From: Phaeosaccion multiseriatum
Taxonomy: Eukaryota; Ochrophyta, other classes
DNA length: 64,000 nucleotides
Assembly (NCBI GenBank): GCA_965112735.1
Contig: OZ218957.1
Coordinates: forward strand, 3,038,001-3,102,000
Reading direction: 5' to 3'
Below the pieces are notes generated by a model that searched no databases, was not told the origin of the DNA, and saw nothing but the letters and a program-made list of their open reading frames with translations. Numbering within the stretch: the first letter of the stretch is position 1; each line of letters starts with the position of its first letter. This document shows, piece by piece, positions 11,214-23,400 of the stretch. The translations under genes were made by a program, and so were the position numbers.

Positions 11214-14200
11214 TCATAGGGTCACCGAGCAATTGGGCAGGAGCCTCTGGAGCTCGCTCCGGACTTCGTTTCCCGCGTTTCCTGAGCCGATGCACATAGT
11301 AATGGGGGGTATACACAGAGTTATCGGGTATGGGTCTCAATGACCAAAGGTGTAGCAAGCACTCAGCAGAGAAAAATGTGCGTGGGAAGGAGAGTCGAAA
11401 AGGCGCCGCGCGTAGCAGCAGCAGCAGCAGCAGTTGGTGATACGCAGCAGAGAGGAGCAGCAAGTCAACATGCCGACTGACAAGGTCCGATGTTCCGACG
11501 ATGCTCGTGGGCTGGTCGAGTGTCGAGCGGGGCGGGGTGTGCAGCAATCTTCACCCGCTCACATACTCATGCACTCATACTGTTGCACCGATTTGCTACC
11601 TTATGGGCGAACTCACTCCCTCACTCACACTCATACTCAGTCAGTCAGTCAGTCAGTCAGTCAGTCAGTCAGTCAGTCAGTCAGTCAGTCAGTTAGTCAG
11701 TCAGTCAGTCACTCACTCACTCACTCACTCACTCACTCACTCAGTCACTCACTCAGTCACTCAGTCACTCAGTCACTCACTCAGTCACTCAGTCGGTCAG
11801 TCAGTCAGTCACTCACTCACTCACTCACTCACTTTCACTCACCCACTCACTCACTCACTCTACTCACTCACTCACTCACTCACTCACTCACCCTACTCAC
11901 TCACTCACTCACTCACTCACTCACTCACTCACTCACTCACTCACTCACCTGCAAAAGCGTTTCCGTGGAGGTACAAATGCTTGAGCCGCGTCAAGTGCCC
12001 GAGTTGGACATACGGCACTGGGCCTGGCTCACAGATGTCAGTTCAGTCAGCATCACGTAGTCAGGCGGGACAACGACCGCCACCGCCACGGGAAGTAAAA
12101 CGAGGATTAGAAGGGGGAAAGGAAGGAAGCAAACGGTGAGGGAGTGGAGGGTGTGGAGATGGGTGAGGAAGGGCGTGGAGCGAAAGAACAAGCAAAGCAT
12201 TAGAGGAGAGCCCTTGGGCGATGCAGCACGCCCTCTCAGACTCTTTTTTCAGCCTGCCTTTCTGAACTGGGCCCCCTCCTTCTAGTCGCTCATCCTTCGG
12301 AGCAGTGGCCCAAGCTCCCAGGCTGCAGAGGACCCATGTATGCTCGCAGCCACTTCCGTACCCACCCATGCATCCACGCACCCACCCATGCATTCATCCG
12401 CGCACCCACGCAACCACCCACCCATCCACCCACCCACCCACCGATCCACGCACCCACCCATGCACCCACGCACGCAGCCAGGCACCCACCCACGAACGCA
12501 CCCACCCACCCACCCAGGCACCCACACACCTCAATATCCTCCCTCTGTCCTGACACCTACCCGAGAGGCGGTTCCCATGAAAGTGTGCGTAGGACAGCTC
12601 CGAGCAGCCCGAGAGGTCGGGGAGTGGGCCTATTGGTTCGTAGAAGAGGAGCCGCGGGACAGGGCAGGGCTGAGAAGAACAACTACGATAGACAAGACAG
12701 AGAGGGATAGAAAGAGAGACAGGCAGAGAGGGAGAGAGACAGACAGACAGACAGATAGACACACAGATAGACAGACAACAAAGAGAGAGACAGACAGAGA
12801 CGTGTGTCCGTGCGTGCGTGCGTGCGTGCTTACCGTCGAGAGCCCCCCGAAGAGAAACGTGCGTAAGCTTTTGCAGCTCTCCAATGCTCGGCGGGATTGG
12901 ACCTTCAAGAAGAGAAGAGAAGAGAGAGGGAGAGAGAGAAAGAGAGAGACAGAGAGGGAAGGAGGGAGAGAAGACGAGAGACAGAGGTAAAGGAAGGGAG
13001 AGAAGGAGGGAGACAGAGAGGGGGGGAGGAGGGAGCGATTGTTGTGCGGTGAGTTTGAAAGCGCAAGCATGCATGCACGCACGCACGCACGCACGCACAG
13101 CTGCGGAGCATGACGCACCCTTGAGCATCTCTCCAGCGTGAATGTAGAGCACCTGCAGATGCCTGAGCTGGCCCAGCTTGGGGGGCAAAGGACCTGTGGT
13201 CAAGCAGTGGTCAAGCAGTGGTCAAGTAGGGGTCGAGCAGGGGTCAAGCAGTGGTCAAGCAGTGGTCATGAGTAGTTGTCATTCAGCTCTGGACATGAGT
13301 ATGGTGTGCACCGACCACAATCAGGAATTAGAGCAATCCGGCCTGGCGCCGGCCCTTATCAAATCAATAATAAGGCCGGCTGGCGTCGACCATAATCAAA
13401 AATCAGACCTGGCGCCGGCCATAATCAGTAATCAGATAATCATGTCTCTCCCTGTCCCGATCGTCACGAGTAGCTGTCATGACTTGTTGTCAAGCAAGGA
13501 GTTGTCGCGTGTGAATGCGAACTCCCTCTGCGTCGAGTTTTGCTTACCCGTGAGGAGTGAAGAGCGAAAGTAGAGCAGGGTGAGCTCTCGAAGCAAACAC
13601 AGCTCCTCGGGGATGGGCCCTTTTTGTGTTGTTGGAGAACGAGGGAAAAGGAAGATGAAAAGAGGGAGGGGGGGGGGGGGGAGGAAGCCAAAGGAGTACA
13701 GAGAGAGGAAGGAGCTCAGGGCAGGGAGGGATGAGGAGGGAGGGAGGGAGGGAGGGAGGGAGGCCTGGCGAAGAAGAGAGAGAGGGCAGAGGGAGAGCGA
13801 GCGAGGATGGATTCGATGCTCATCGCTCGTCACGACGGGAGACATCCACTACTAAAGCCCTCGTCCCGACGACGACTTCGCGTGCCCACCCCCACGCATG
13901 CAAACACAATAACACGCACACACGCTCACACACACACGTACTCACACACACACGCACTCACACACACACGTACTCACACACACACGCACTCACACACACA
14001 CGCACTCACACACACACGCACTCACTCACGCACGCACTCACACACACACGCACTCACTCACGCACGCACTCACACACACACGCACTCACACATACACGCA
14101 CTCACACACACACGCACTCACACACACGCACTCACACACACACGCACTCACACACACACGCACTCACTCACGCACGCACTCACACACACACGCACTCACA

Positions 14201-17127
14201 CACACACGCACGCAAAGACACCCACGCACCAGACATCTGTCCAGAGAGCGCGAGCACTCGAAGCTTGCGCAAGCCCCCCAATGACCTCGGAATGGGTCCT
14301 GGGGCGTATGTGTGGGGCGTATGTGTGTTCGTCAATGTCGAGTGGAAGGAGTGGAAGGAGTGGCGTGTAGAGGTTGGTTGGAGGAGGGGCGGAGGTGGTG
14401 GGTTGTGGGTTGCGGTGGTGCGGTGAGGAGAGGAAGAGAGGGGAGCCAGTGAGACAGTGAGGCAGTGAGGCAGTGAGACAGTGAGGCAGTAAGGCAGTGA
14501 GGCAGTGAGGTAGTGAGGCAGTGGGATAGTGAGGCGGTGAGGCAGTGAGGCAGTGAGGCAGTGAGGTAGTGCGGCAGTGAGGCAGTGAGGCAGCGATGCA
14601 GCAGTGACTCTTCATTGACTTGATTGAAGCACTTACCGAGGATGGTGTTGCCAGCGAGATTGAGCTCCCTCAGTTCCCGGAGCAGTCCAAGGCTTGAGGG
14701 TAGGGTGCCTACGAGCCCATTCTCAGGTAGACACAGGTGAGTCACACTGCCGTCGCCTCTCACAGGCTGCTGCTGTATCACCAACTGCTGCTCCTGCTCC
14801 TGTGGGCACGAGTGCCACGTACCAATAGTGGAGCTGCTGTCTGTGCTGAGAAGCACGCCACCGCCATGAACGCTGTCGAGTCCCAGCCCGCTGCTACCGC
14901 TGTTGGTTCTACTGCTCCTACCGGTGCTGCTGGTACTTCTGCTAGTGCTGCCGGGCGGAGGAGGGCCGACCTGAGCAAGAGAAGCCTGACCAAGATGAGG
15001 AGGAGGAGGAGGAGGAGTGGTACTGTCCAGGATGTGTCCTCCTTCTTCTCCTCCTTCTCCTCCTCCTCCTCCTCCCTCTCCTCCCCCCCCTCCTCCTTCC
15101 TCTTGCTCACACAGCACTCCTCGCCACTGACCCAGCGACGCGTCGGTGCCCCACCCCTCTCTACTCGTCCAGTGCTCTGGCCCGTGGGTACTGCGGAAGA
15201 ACGACACTAAAGCCCGGCGCTGCCAGGAGACCTCTGACTCACTGCCGCTCTCACTGCCTACGGCGCTGTCCTGCTGGGCTTGGTTTTGGTCGTTTGGATT
15301 GTGCGCCGAGGGACTAGACTCCGCGGACTCCGAGTCGGCGTTACTGTTGTGATGGTCCTTGTCGGCAGTGTCGGTGCTCTCTTCGTCTTCGTCGTAGTCG
15401 TTGTCCTGCTCCCCCACCTCCGCTCGTCTGCCCCCTTGTTCTCCTCGTCCCGGGCGCGGGTAAGAAGCCTCCTTCTCTCTCTCCTCCTCCTCCTCCTCCT
15501 CCTCCTCCTCCTCCTCCTCCTCCTCCTCCTCCTCCTCCTCCTCGTCGTCGTCGTCGTCGTCGCCCTCCCCCTTTTCCTTGTCAACATGCTGAGAGGACTC
15601 CGAGCCGGCATTGACCTTACCCTTGTCCTTCACCTCCTTATCCGTCTCCTCACTACCATCATCGAGCAGCAGCAAGGCGGCCGAGAAGAGCTCTCCGAAA
15701 GGGGCAAGGTGTGGAGTCGACGACATCCTCCTCCTACCCTCGCCATCGCCCCTGCTGCTGCTGCTGCTGCTGCTGAGAGTGATGCCTTTGTTCGACGCCC
15801 TCAGCAGAGCAGGAGCCCCTCCCACGAGCGGCCCCGGCTGTGGCGGCGACCACTGCTTTGTGAGGTATCGGTCCAGCTTGGTGGATAATGTTTGCAGCGC
15901 TTGCTCGACCCCTGAGAGCCTCTCCCCGAAACCGTCGAGACGGGCTGCGAGGATGTCGGTGCTGCTGCTGCCCCCCCCCTGCTGCTGTTGTCCCCTCTTC
16001 AAGGACTGGTACGAGGCCTTGCTGACCGCTTCAACTGCTTCGAGGTCTTCGCGCACCGCCCTCGTGAGCTCTGCCTGCTGGTCTCCTAACCACAGCAGCG
16101 AAGTCTCCACGGCCGCCAGATGAGGAGCAAGGAGAGCCTGCAAGCAGCGGACAGTCCCCTCCTCTTCTCCTTCGTCTTGCTGCAGCTTCACCTCATCACG
16201 GACGCGACTCTCATCGCGCTGCTCGTCACGACTCTGCTGCGGGTGCTGCTGCTCCTGCAACGCAAAGCTCCTTCTGCCGTCCTTTAGGGCGGGCTTCGAG
16301 TCCTTTCTTTCGCCAGCAGTATGGTCGTGATTGCTCGCTAGGAGTGGGGCGGTTAAGGCGGAGAATTGCGAAGAAAGATACGTCAAGAAGCGTTCACCCG
16401 CTGGAGCGATGAGGGTTGACTCGACAGCCCGCTCAGGCTGCTGCTGCCGCTGGTGGTGGTGGTGGTGGTTGTGGTGGTGGTGCTGCTGCTGGTGGTGCTG
16501 GTGCTGGCGCTGGTGCTGGTGCTGGTGCTGCTGGTGCTGCTGGTGCTGCTGGTGCTGCTGCTGGTGCTGCGGCTGGTCGCAGCCCACATCGTGCCCCCGC
16601 CACCTCCTCTGCTCGTGCCCCGCTGAGCTCATCTGAGTCTCACTGCCTTCGTCGCCCCCGCCTCCTTTTTTCACACCCTCCCCCCTGCTGAGAGGTGCGA
16701 AACTCAAGAAGCTGTCCTCGCTGCTGTCCTCGCTGCAGGCGTCATCATTATCCTCATCCCCCACCTCCTCTTCCCCGTCTTGGTTTGAATCAGTCACGTC
16801 ATCGTGTCCAGACTCGCTCTCGTCGTGAATCCCGCCGCTGCTCTCGACGAACAATCCTTCGATGCTGTTCGCCACGCTGCTCGAGCGGCTATCCCCCCCG
16901 GCGAAGAGGACAGAGAAGTCGGCTTTTGTGAGCGGAGAGCCCCCCCAGTAGGAGGAAAGTTCGCTTCCAAAGCTTCCGAAGCTCCGTGCTCGAGACCGAG
17001 ACCTGCTTCTGCTTCGGTAGCGGTAGCTTCGGCGGGTGCTACTTCCCCCTCTGCTGCTCTCAATGCTGCCCTCGTCGCTGCTCTGCTCGAACGACCACCT
17101 GAACGTCCCTTCCCCGCCTTCCTCCAT
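11214..17127 (-). CDS. LRR protein with one-repeat-per-exon LRR block
   Basis: Eight exons on the minus strand: 17127-14637, 14298-14230, 13619-13548, 13193-13119, 12902-12834, 12629-12561, 12023-11949 and 11281-11214. All introns are GT-AG and phase 1; the lengths sum to 2,988 nt, giving 995 residues. The first exon encodes about 640 disordered residues: an Arg-Ser-rich segment near residues 30-45, a His/Gln-rich run near 200-245, and an acidic run encoded by (CTC)n at 15489-15540. An LRR N-cap-like segment follows (ALVSFFRSTHGPEHW, then WRGVLC), then LRRs of the plant-type G-x-I/L-P class. The small exons of 69, 72 or 75 nt each encode one 23-25-residue repeat beginning G-P-(I/L/V)-P and ending near a Gly split by the intron. 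The last exon gives a capping helix, ELQRLLPNCSVTL, then TGA. No signal peptide or membrane segment is seen, so I infer a soluble scaffold or receptor-like protein; the ligand is unknown. The introns are filled with microsatellites. A dispersed-word copy is coding, read as QQLVIQQQ. Confidence 0.82.
11638..11948. repeat. (AGTC)n and (ACTC)n arrays inside the last LRR intron
   Basis: An (AGTC)n block at about 11638-11715 passes into (ACTC)n with AGTC interruptions up to 11948. On the gene's strand the array is (GTGA)n and starts exactly at the splice donor of the exon ending at 11949, so the donor GTGAGT is the first repeat unit. Confidence 0.95.
12355..12530. repeat. Degenerate CCCA/CGCA tandem repeat in LRR intron
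   Basis: An imperfect array of CACC, CACG and CATG tetramers (CCACCCACGCACCCA-type) inside the intron between 12560 and 12024. I looked for a further LRR exon here on the minus strand and found none with both splice sites. Confidence 0.85.
13063..13099. repeat. (GCAC)n microsatellite next to an LRR splice donor
   Basis: A short GCAC/CGCA run about 20 bp downstream, in gene orientation, of the donor of the LRR exon ending at 13119. Confidence 0.85.
13195..13440. repeat. 11-mer tandem repeat and GGCGCCGGCC direct repeat in LRR intron
   Basis: At 13195-13270 a GTGGTCAAGCA unit (about 11 bp) is repeated about six times with variation. At about 13350 and 13411 a CTGGCGCCGGCC block followed by A/T-rich ATAATCA-like sequence occurs twice, with a related GCCGGCTGGCG between. 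Both lie in one LRR intron. Confidence 0.7.
13908..14215. repeat. CACTCACACACACACG minisatellite in LRR intron
   Basis: About 300 bp of a 16-bp-class unit made of CACA and CACTCA blocks ending in CGCA or CGTA. It fills the intron that begins at the donor of the LRR exon ending at 14230. Confidence 0.9.
14447..14600. repeat. GTGAGGCA octamer array in first LRR intron
   Basis: About 19 tandem copies of an 8-bp unit (GTGAGGCA/GTGAGACA/GTGAGGTA) in the intron 14299-14636. In gene orientation it reads (TGCCTCAC)n. Confidence 0.9.
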
Positions 17128-17455
17128 CCTCGAAAGTACGACGTCTCCTCATTTTGAATTGGAAAAGGGTTCAAAGTCGTTTGACACACCTCGATTTTAA
17201 TTCGAGGTGTGTGTGTTTTTTTAGGGTGAGCCCACACTGCACATTGCAATGCATTGAGATAAGGTAAAAAAAAAGCGATTTTTTTCATCTTCCCTTATGG
17301 GGTGTGGCCTACTGATACTTCGCTTGACCCAAACTGGGGCATATATATACTACCACACGATTTCGCATAGAGAACGAGGGGCGTGTTTCCGCGATGCCCT
17401 GTACAATGCTTCGATTTAAAACAGCACTCACTACGGAGGCTCAATTAACAGGGCT
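17128..17455. promoter_or_regulatory. Promoter region of the LRR gene, with a hairpin
   Basis: This 328-bp region separates two genes on the same strand: upstream of the LRR start, downstream of the MYB gene. It contains an 11-bp inverted repeat (ACACACCTCGA, 17184-17194, against TCGAGGTGTGT, 17202-17212, with a 7-nt A/T loop) followed by a T-run. An A/T-rich CATATATATAC lies at about 17340. The hairpin is 57-85 bp upstream of the start codon and could be a 5' UTR structure, a dimeric protein site or a terminator for the upstream gene. Confidence 0.45.
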
Positions 17456-20400
17456 TCAGTCAGCCTGTGTGAGGGAGAGGGGGGAAAGGAGCATGTACAC
17501 ACATAGCGAGCGGCAATGGCGAGGAGCAGTGGTGAGGAACAAATGGAGGGAGGGAGGGAGGGAGGGAGGGAGGGAAGGAGGAGCAATGCAGAGGTAAAAG
17601 GGCGGGGAGGAAGCGACACAAAAACCAACTTCGCTCCATTCTCCTTGCCTTTGGGCACAGCCCGAGTCAAGCCTTTTGCCCTTGGCCCCAACAAGGCAAA
17701 ACTCACTCTCACACACTCAATTCACTCACCTCCCTCCTGCCTCCCGTGCTGGCCGTCTGGAAGCAAGACGTGTTGCCCAATAGTGGAGCCCCAAACACCT
17801 CCTCCATCTTGCCACCCTCCTGCGTGTAAGGGGAGGTGGACGTCGTCGCCATCGAAGAGGGGGGCGAGGATGTCGACCCCATTCCCGATGAGTTGTGGTG
17901 CGGTGAGACAGAGCCTCCAGAGGTCAACATGGAGCTCGAGCCCGTGGTGGAGACCAGAGAGGAGACCGAGGAGGAGGGGGCGGCGGGTGCCGACAGAGAG
18001 GCGGGGAGCATCATGCGTGCGTGTCCCATATGCCCCATCATCAGACCCGCTCCAGTCCGTGTGGGGGAGGAGGGTAGGCTGCTGGTACCGGTGCCTCCCA
18101 TGTGCTGCTGGTACGGCGGGGATGGTGAGTTGTGGGGGGCCGCTGGGCGGTGGTCGCCCAAATCCGTGAGGTGCGAGGCAGCGGCGGCCAGCAACGCCAC
18201 TCTGTTTTGGTTGGTGGTTAGTTATCGTGTGGAGAAGGAAGGATGGAAGGAAGGACACAGGAAGAAATATGAGAAGAGAGAAGAGAAAGAGAAGCAAGCA
18301 AAGCAAGACTCGACTGAAAACGCCAAGAGAGAGACGACACCCATCTACACCACCTTCAACCTCAAGCCCATCTTACCCTCCCCTCCCCTCGCCTCCCCTC
18401 CGCTTCCGTACCTACTCCCGTACCTACTAGGGGAACCTCCCACCGAGGACGACAGCGAGAAGGCCTGCTGCTGCCCCTGCTGCTGCCCTGCCTTAGGGCC
18501 CGCCATCTTACGCTCAAGCAGAGCCGCGGCCACCTTGGAGGGCGTGGATGGCAGCTGACGAGACCCCGCCGTCGTGGCGTCTGGGGTGGACCTGTCCTCC
18601 TTGTTGCTAAACGATGCAAATACCCCCCCCCCCGGGCCCGTGCTGCTGAGGCTCTTGAAGCTGGTTAGGCTGTCGATGCTCTTGAAGCTTCCCACGCTGT
18701 CGTTGCTGTGGCTGTTGTGTCCGCTGCTACCGCCGCCGCCTGTGACGCCGTTGCTGCTTCCGCTCATCCCACTCATTCCTTCCAGCACCTCTGCCGCCTC
18801 CGCCGCCTGGTGACCCATACCCTCCTCCTCCCCCTCCTGATCAACCGCCGCTCCTGCCTGCTTCGTGAGGCCCAAGCCCTTGCCAGTCGAGCTCCTGCTG
18901 GCATGCGGGAAAAGCCCGACCCTTTTCAGCAAAGGTGGTAGACCGACTGCTTGGCTTAGGGCCAACAAGTGCTGTTGCCCTTGTTGAGGAGCGCCGTCTG
19001 CTCTTGTCTCGGAAGAATCCGCTGCCGCCGCCGCTGCCGCTGCTGCCGCCACCGCTGCGGCGCCGAGCCCCGCTTTACCTTCTCCCGCTTTACCTTCTCC
19101 CGCCCCTGCGGCCGCGGGTGATTCCCCTCCTCCCAAGTTGGTCGCGCTGGAGGATGAGAGGCCCATTGCAGTAGACGAAGCGTACATACTCATTGGACTG
19201 CCGTTGTGCTCTTGCCGCTCGACCCTGCGCGTCATCAGCACTCCGTTCGCGTTCGCGGCTGCCGCTGCCACCGCCGCTTCCCTCGGGCCGCCGCTACCAC
19301 CTCCGCCTCCTCCTCCTGCTCCTCCTCCGCCTCCTCCTCTGCCGCCGCCGCTGCCCGCCCCGCCTCCAGCAGAGGCACCGCCACCCCCTGCAGAAGCAAA
19401 CACGCCGTGGAAGGGTCTTCTCGCGCCTCCTCCTCCTCCTCCGCCGCCTCCGCCTCCACTCTCGCCATCCCGGCTCCCTCTGCGAGGCACAGGACTCCGA
19501 CTCCGCGTGTTTTCGTCGTCGTTGAACCACTTGCCATACCCGTCCTGGGACAGCTCACCGGCGGCGTCTCGAATATAGCCGTGCTGCGGCTGGTACTGGA
19601 GGAGACAGAGGAGACAAGAAGCATCAACATTATACCATAACCACACGAAACAATAGAGGGGAGAGGGAAGGACACATGCACACAAGTGGGGTAAGAAGCA
19701 TGCGAACCAAAATAGAGAAAAAAAGGGGGGCACCACACGCGTTTCTTTTGGTCCCAAACGCCACCCACAGTCGAAAAAGAGGAAAGAGTTGAAACAAGTA
19801 AGGCCAGAGAGAAGGAGAGAGAGAGAGACAGACAGAGAGACTGCATCGCATCCATTCCCTTTCTCTTCCTTTCCTATCACTCACTTGGTGGGGGGCAGGG
19901 AGGAGCGCCGCCATCTGTTGCTGCTGTTGGTAGTACTGCTGCTGCTGTTGCTGCTTGGTCTGCTGTGCGCCGTCCACCCCTCCTCCTCCTCCACCACCAC
20001 TACCACCACTACCACCTCCTCCTCCCCCGGCGCCTGTCATGTCCGGTCGAGGCGGCAAAGGCAACCTGAAATTCAAACTCCCTCCTCCTCCTCCTCCTCC
20101 TCCTCCTGCTGCTGCTCCTGCTCCAGGCCTGTTGCCCCCCACTCCTCGGAAGGGGCTGTTCACAGTCAGAGTGGGCGCCTCATTGGGTGCAGGGAACATG
20201 CGCATACGCCAAGAGTCGTTGGAATTGCAGGGGAAAAGCATGTCGTCGGAACTCGTGGTGGTGGGGATGAGCGGCGAGAACGCCGACATGGAGTTGGCGG
20301 CATGCGACTCCCGAGGGGTCACAACGGCCGCGGGGCGGTAGTAAGGGTAGCCCGGCACGGGGCTCACTCGGCCGGTCGTGGTGCCCGCTCCTCCTCCGGC

Positions 20401-23400
20401 TCGGGGGGGAGGCCCCCCACCAGAGGAAGCACCAGCCTCCCCCCTCTTCATCACCCCCCCGCCGGAGGAGGGCTGACGTCCAGCCAACGCCTTTCCCTTT
20501 CCCTTTCCCTTGCCTTTGCCTTTGCCTCTGCGCGGAGGGGCGGCGTGGCCATTCGCGTAATGTGATGGTGCGCCGCTTTTTCTCCCGCTGCTTTTGGCCC
20601 TCTCCCGGCCGTCCTTCCCCTGGACATGGACTCCTTCTTCCCCGTCCTCTCCATCAGTGCCCTCCTCCTCCTCCTCTTCCTCTTCCTCCTCCTCCTCTCC
20701 GTCCTCGTCGTCGTCCTCATCTTCCTCATCGTCGTCTTCGCCGTAGTCCGTCGCCCCCCTTGCTCGCCTGCATGCTCTGCTTCTCTGGCTGTAACGTTTC
20801 TCCTCCCCCTCGTCCTCCTCTTCCCCATCATCATCCTCGTCGTCCTCCCCCTCCTCCTCCTCCTCATCCTCCTCGCCGTAGTAATCGTCCTCATCGTCCT
20901 CCTCATCTTCCTCCTCGTCTCTGGCAGCACCCTTGGCGCTCCTTCGCCTCTTCCTCGTGCTGCCCATTGAACGCTGAAAAGCTCCCCCTCCCCCCGCCTC
21001 CTCGTCTTCTGGCCTCCTCGCTGGCCTTGTGCCCGGCCTCGATGCCGACCCGGAGTCCCTCCTCCCCGCAGACTTCTTCCGCTTGCGAGACAGGGGCGGG
21101 GGCTCAGTACTGCCATCGAGTGCCATCGCCACAGAGGAGCAATCAAGATTATGGGAAGGGAGAGAGACGGTGAGGGGCGAGAATTAACAGATTTTTTTTT
21201 TGGAACGGGCAAATTCCCCCCCCCCCCCCCTCTGAAGCTTAACCTGCCAGAGCTATGACAGAGTATGTAAGACGAGGCCGGTCACAAACACAAAACAAAA
21301 AATCGCCAAACAAATAAACAACAATCGTCTCTTTCTGAAACGCACGCACCCAACTGCACCCCCGAGTTCCCCGCTACCCCCCACCCCGTTGCATGTGGAA
21401 CCCCACCCCACCCCTCCCTCCCCCTCGCCCCGCACACTTAGTTATGGATAGTCAAGTATTGGCATGTATCGTATACATGCCAATACTTGACTATCCGTAA
21501 CCCCCCCCCCCCCCACACACACACACACACCAACACACACACGCACCCTGGTTCGTACGACAGCGTGGTGCTTCCCTTCCTGCCCATTGCCGTACGCACA
21601 GCGGAGAGGGCCCCCTCAACGTCCCCGCGGAGGTCGAAACGGCCGCAGGAGGTGGGCTTTCCGTTGGTGAAGCAAGTGCCGTAGCGCGACTTGAGGTAGT
21701 TGACGAGCTTGGGCTTGAGGGAAGAATTCCAGCGGTTCTTGATGGCGTTGTCGGTTCTGAATCAATCGATGGATGAATGGGTCGAGGAATGAATCAGGTT
21801 TCGTGTGTGTGTGTGTGTGTGTGTGTGTTTGGCATTTAAAAAAAAAACATCATCGGGGCGGTAAGAAATGAGAGTAATGCGACGACGATAATGAATTGGG
21901 GAAACGCTACACGAACACTGATCAAGCACAGTCGCGCAGCAGCAGCAGCAGCGGGTGAGCCCCGCTTCCCCTCCCCTCCCCCCCCCCCCCTACCCCAAAC
22001 ACTACTCCCACTCCCCCACACACACTACAAACGCACCTGCCCGTGAGGGTCTTGGAGATGTCTGCCCACTTGTTGCCGTGCTTCTCCTGCGACGAGAGGA
22101 TGATGCGGTCCTCCTGCTCGGACCAAGGGGCTTTCTTCACCCCTGGGTTGAGATGGTTGTGCCAGCGCTCCCTGCATTGCTTGCCGATACGGCCGGGCAG
22201 GCACTTGGCGATTACGCTCCACTTGTGGGGGCCGAAGCGGGCCACCATGTCCCGCACGCGTTGGTCCTCCTGTGGATGGACGGAAGAGACGAGAGAGAGA
22301 CAAAGAGAGGGGGGGGGGGGGGGGGGAGGGAGAGAGGGAGGGAGGAGGGACGAAAGTAAGAAGTGAGTGTAAGGGAGGAGGGAGGGACAGGGGTAATACA
22401 GCGTTTGATGCACGGGCGAACGGTGAGAAAGGTGGGGGGGGGGGGAGGGGAGGAGTAGAGACAAGGGATGAACAGGCCCGTCGAAGGAGAAGACCCGTGT
22501 CATTCCTTCCACCTCCAAAACAAAGCAAACCGGTCCACAAACTAATTAATGGGCATTGTGGTGTTCTCTTGCGTGGCCACTTGCCCACTTGAAGCCCTCC
22601 CCTCCCCTCCCCGCCCAGAGAGGGGCAATGTGAGGCAAAGGCACCACTGGCCTGGCCTCGGCCCCTTTCTGTGTGCTCCGCCAGACCCCAAAGACTTTGT
22701 CCTCGGCCCCTGACTGACTAACTCACTGACCAATGAACTAGACTGACTGCCTCACTCACCTCCGCTGTCCACGCTCCCCGGGTGACCTCCGAGCTGCTGA
22801 CCTTCTTCCAGCGCAGCTTGCACTCCTCCACAGTGCGGCCCTCCATCTTGTTGCACAGACCCTGCCATACGCGATCCGTCAGCTTGGAAACCTTCTTGAA
22901 CTTGTCCACGAGCTTGCGCAGCTTGAGGTCCTGTGCAGAGGGGAAGGGAGGGAGAAGGAGGGGGTGGCAGGCGGGCGAGCGCGGGGCAGAGGGGTTAGGC
23001 GAGACAGAGAGAGAGGGAGCGAGTGTGTGTGTGAGAGAGAGAGAGCTCCAGCTCACAGTAGAGACGACAAAGGATGGGTAAGTAGAGGTGGTGAGCTCAA
23101 CACAAGGCGGGGGGGGGGGGGAGGGAGGATTTGAATTCAGTACCATGCCCCCGTCCGCTTTCCACTGCTTGTCCCTCTACAGAGTCTACGCTCACTGATC
23201 GGACGGGGTTTACGGGGCCATACTGCCCCCCTGCCTCTTCATCGCCTTTTACTCGCACTCCTTCCCTCTCACGGTTCAAACTACAAAGTTGCAGGAGGCC
23301 TTCCGCATACCAGGCATGCGGGCTCTAGCGCTCGACGGTAGACTGGGATGCGGTCGTCCGATGAGTCTTCTGGCGAGTCCTGCACGTTTTTCCACCCTAC

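Noticed and set aside
12240-12330. Further LRR exon between 12560 and 12024
   Set aside because: The minus strand reads GPL-like residues, but no AG acceptor precedes them in the right phase and a stop codon follows.
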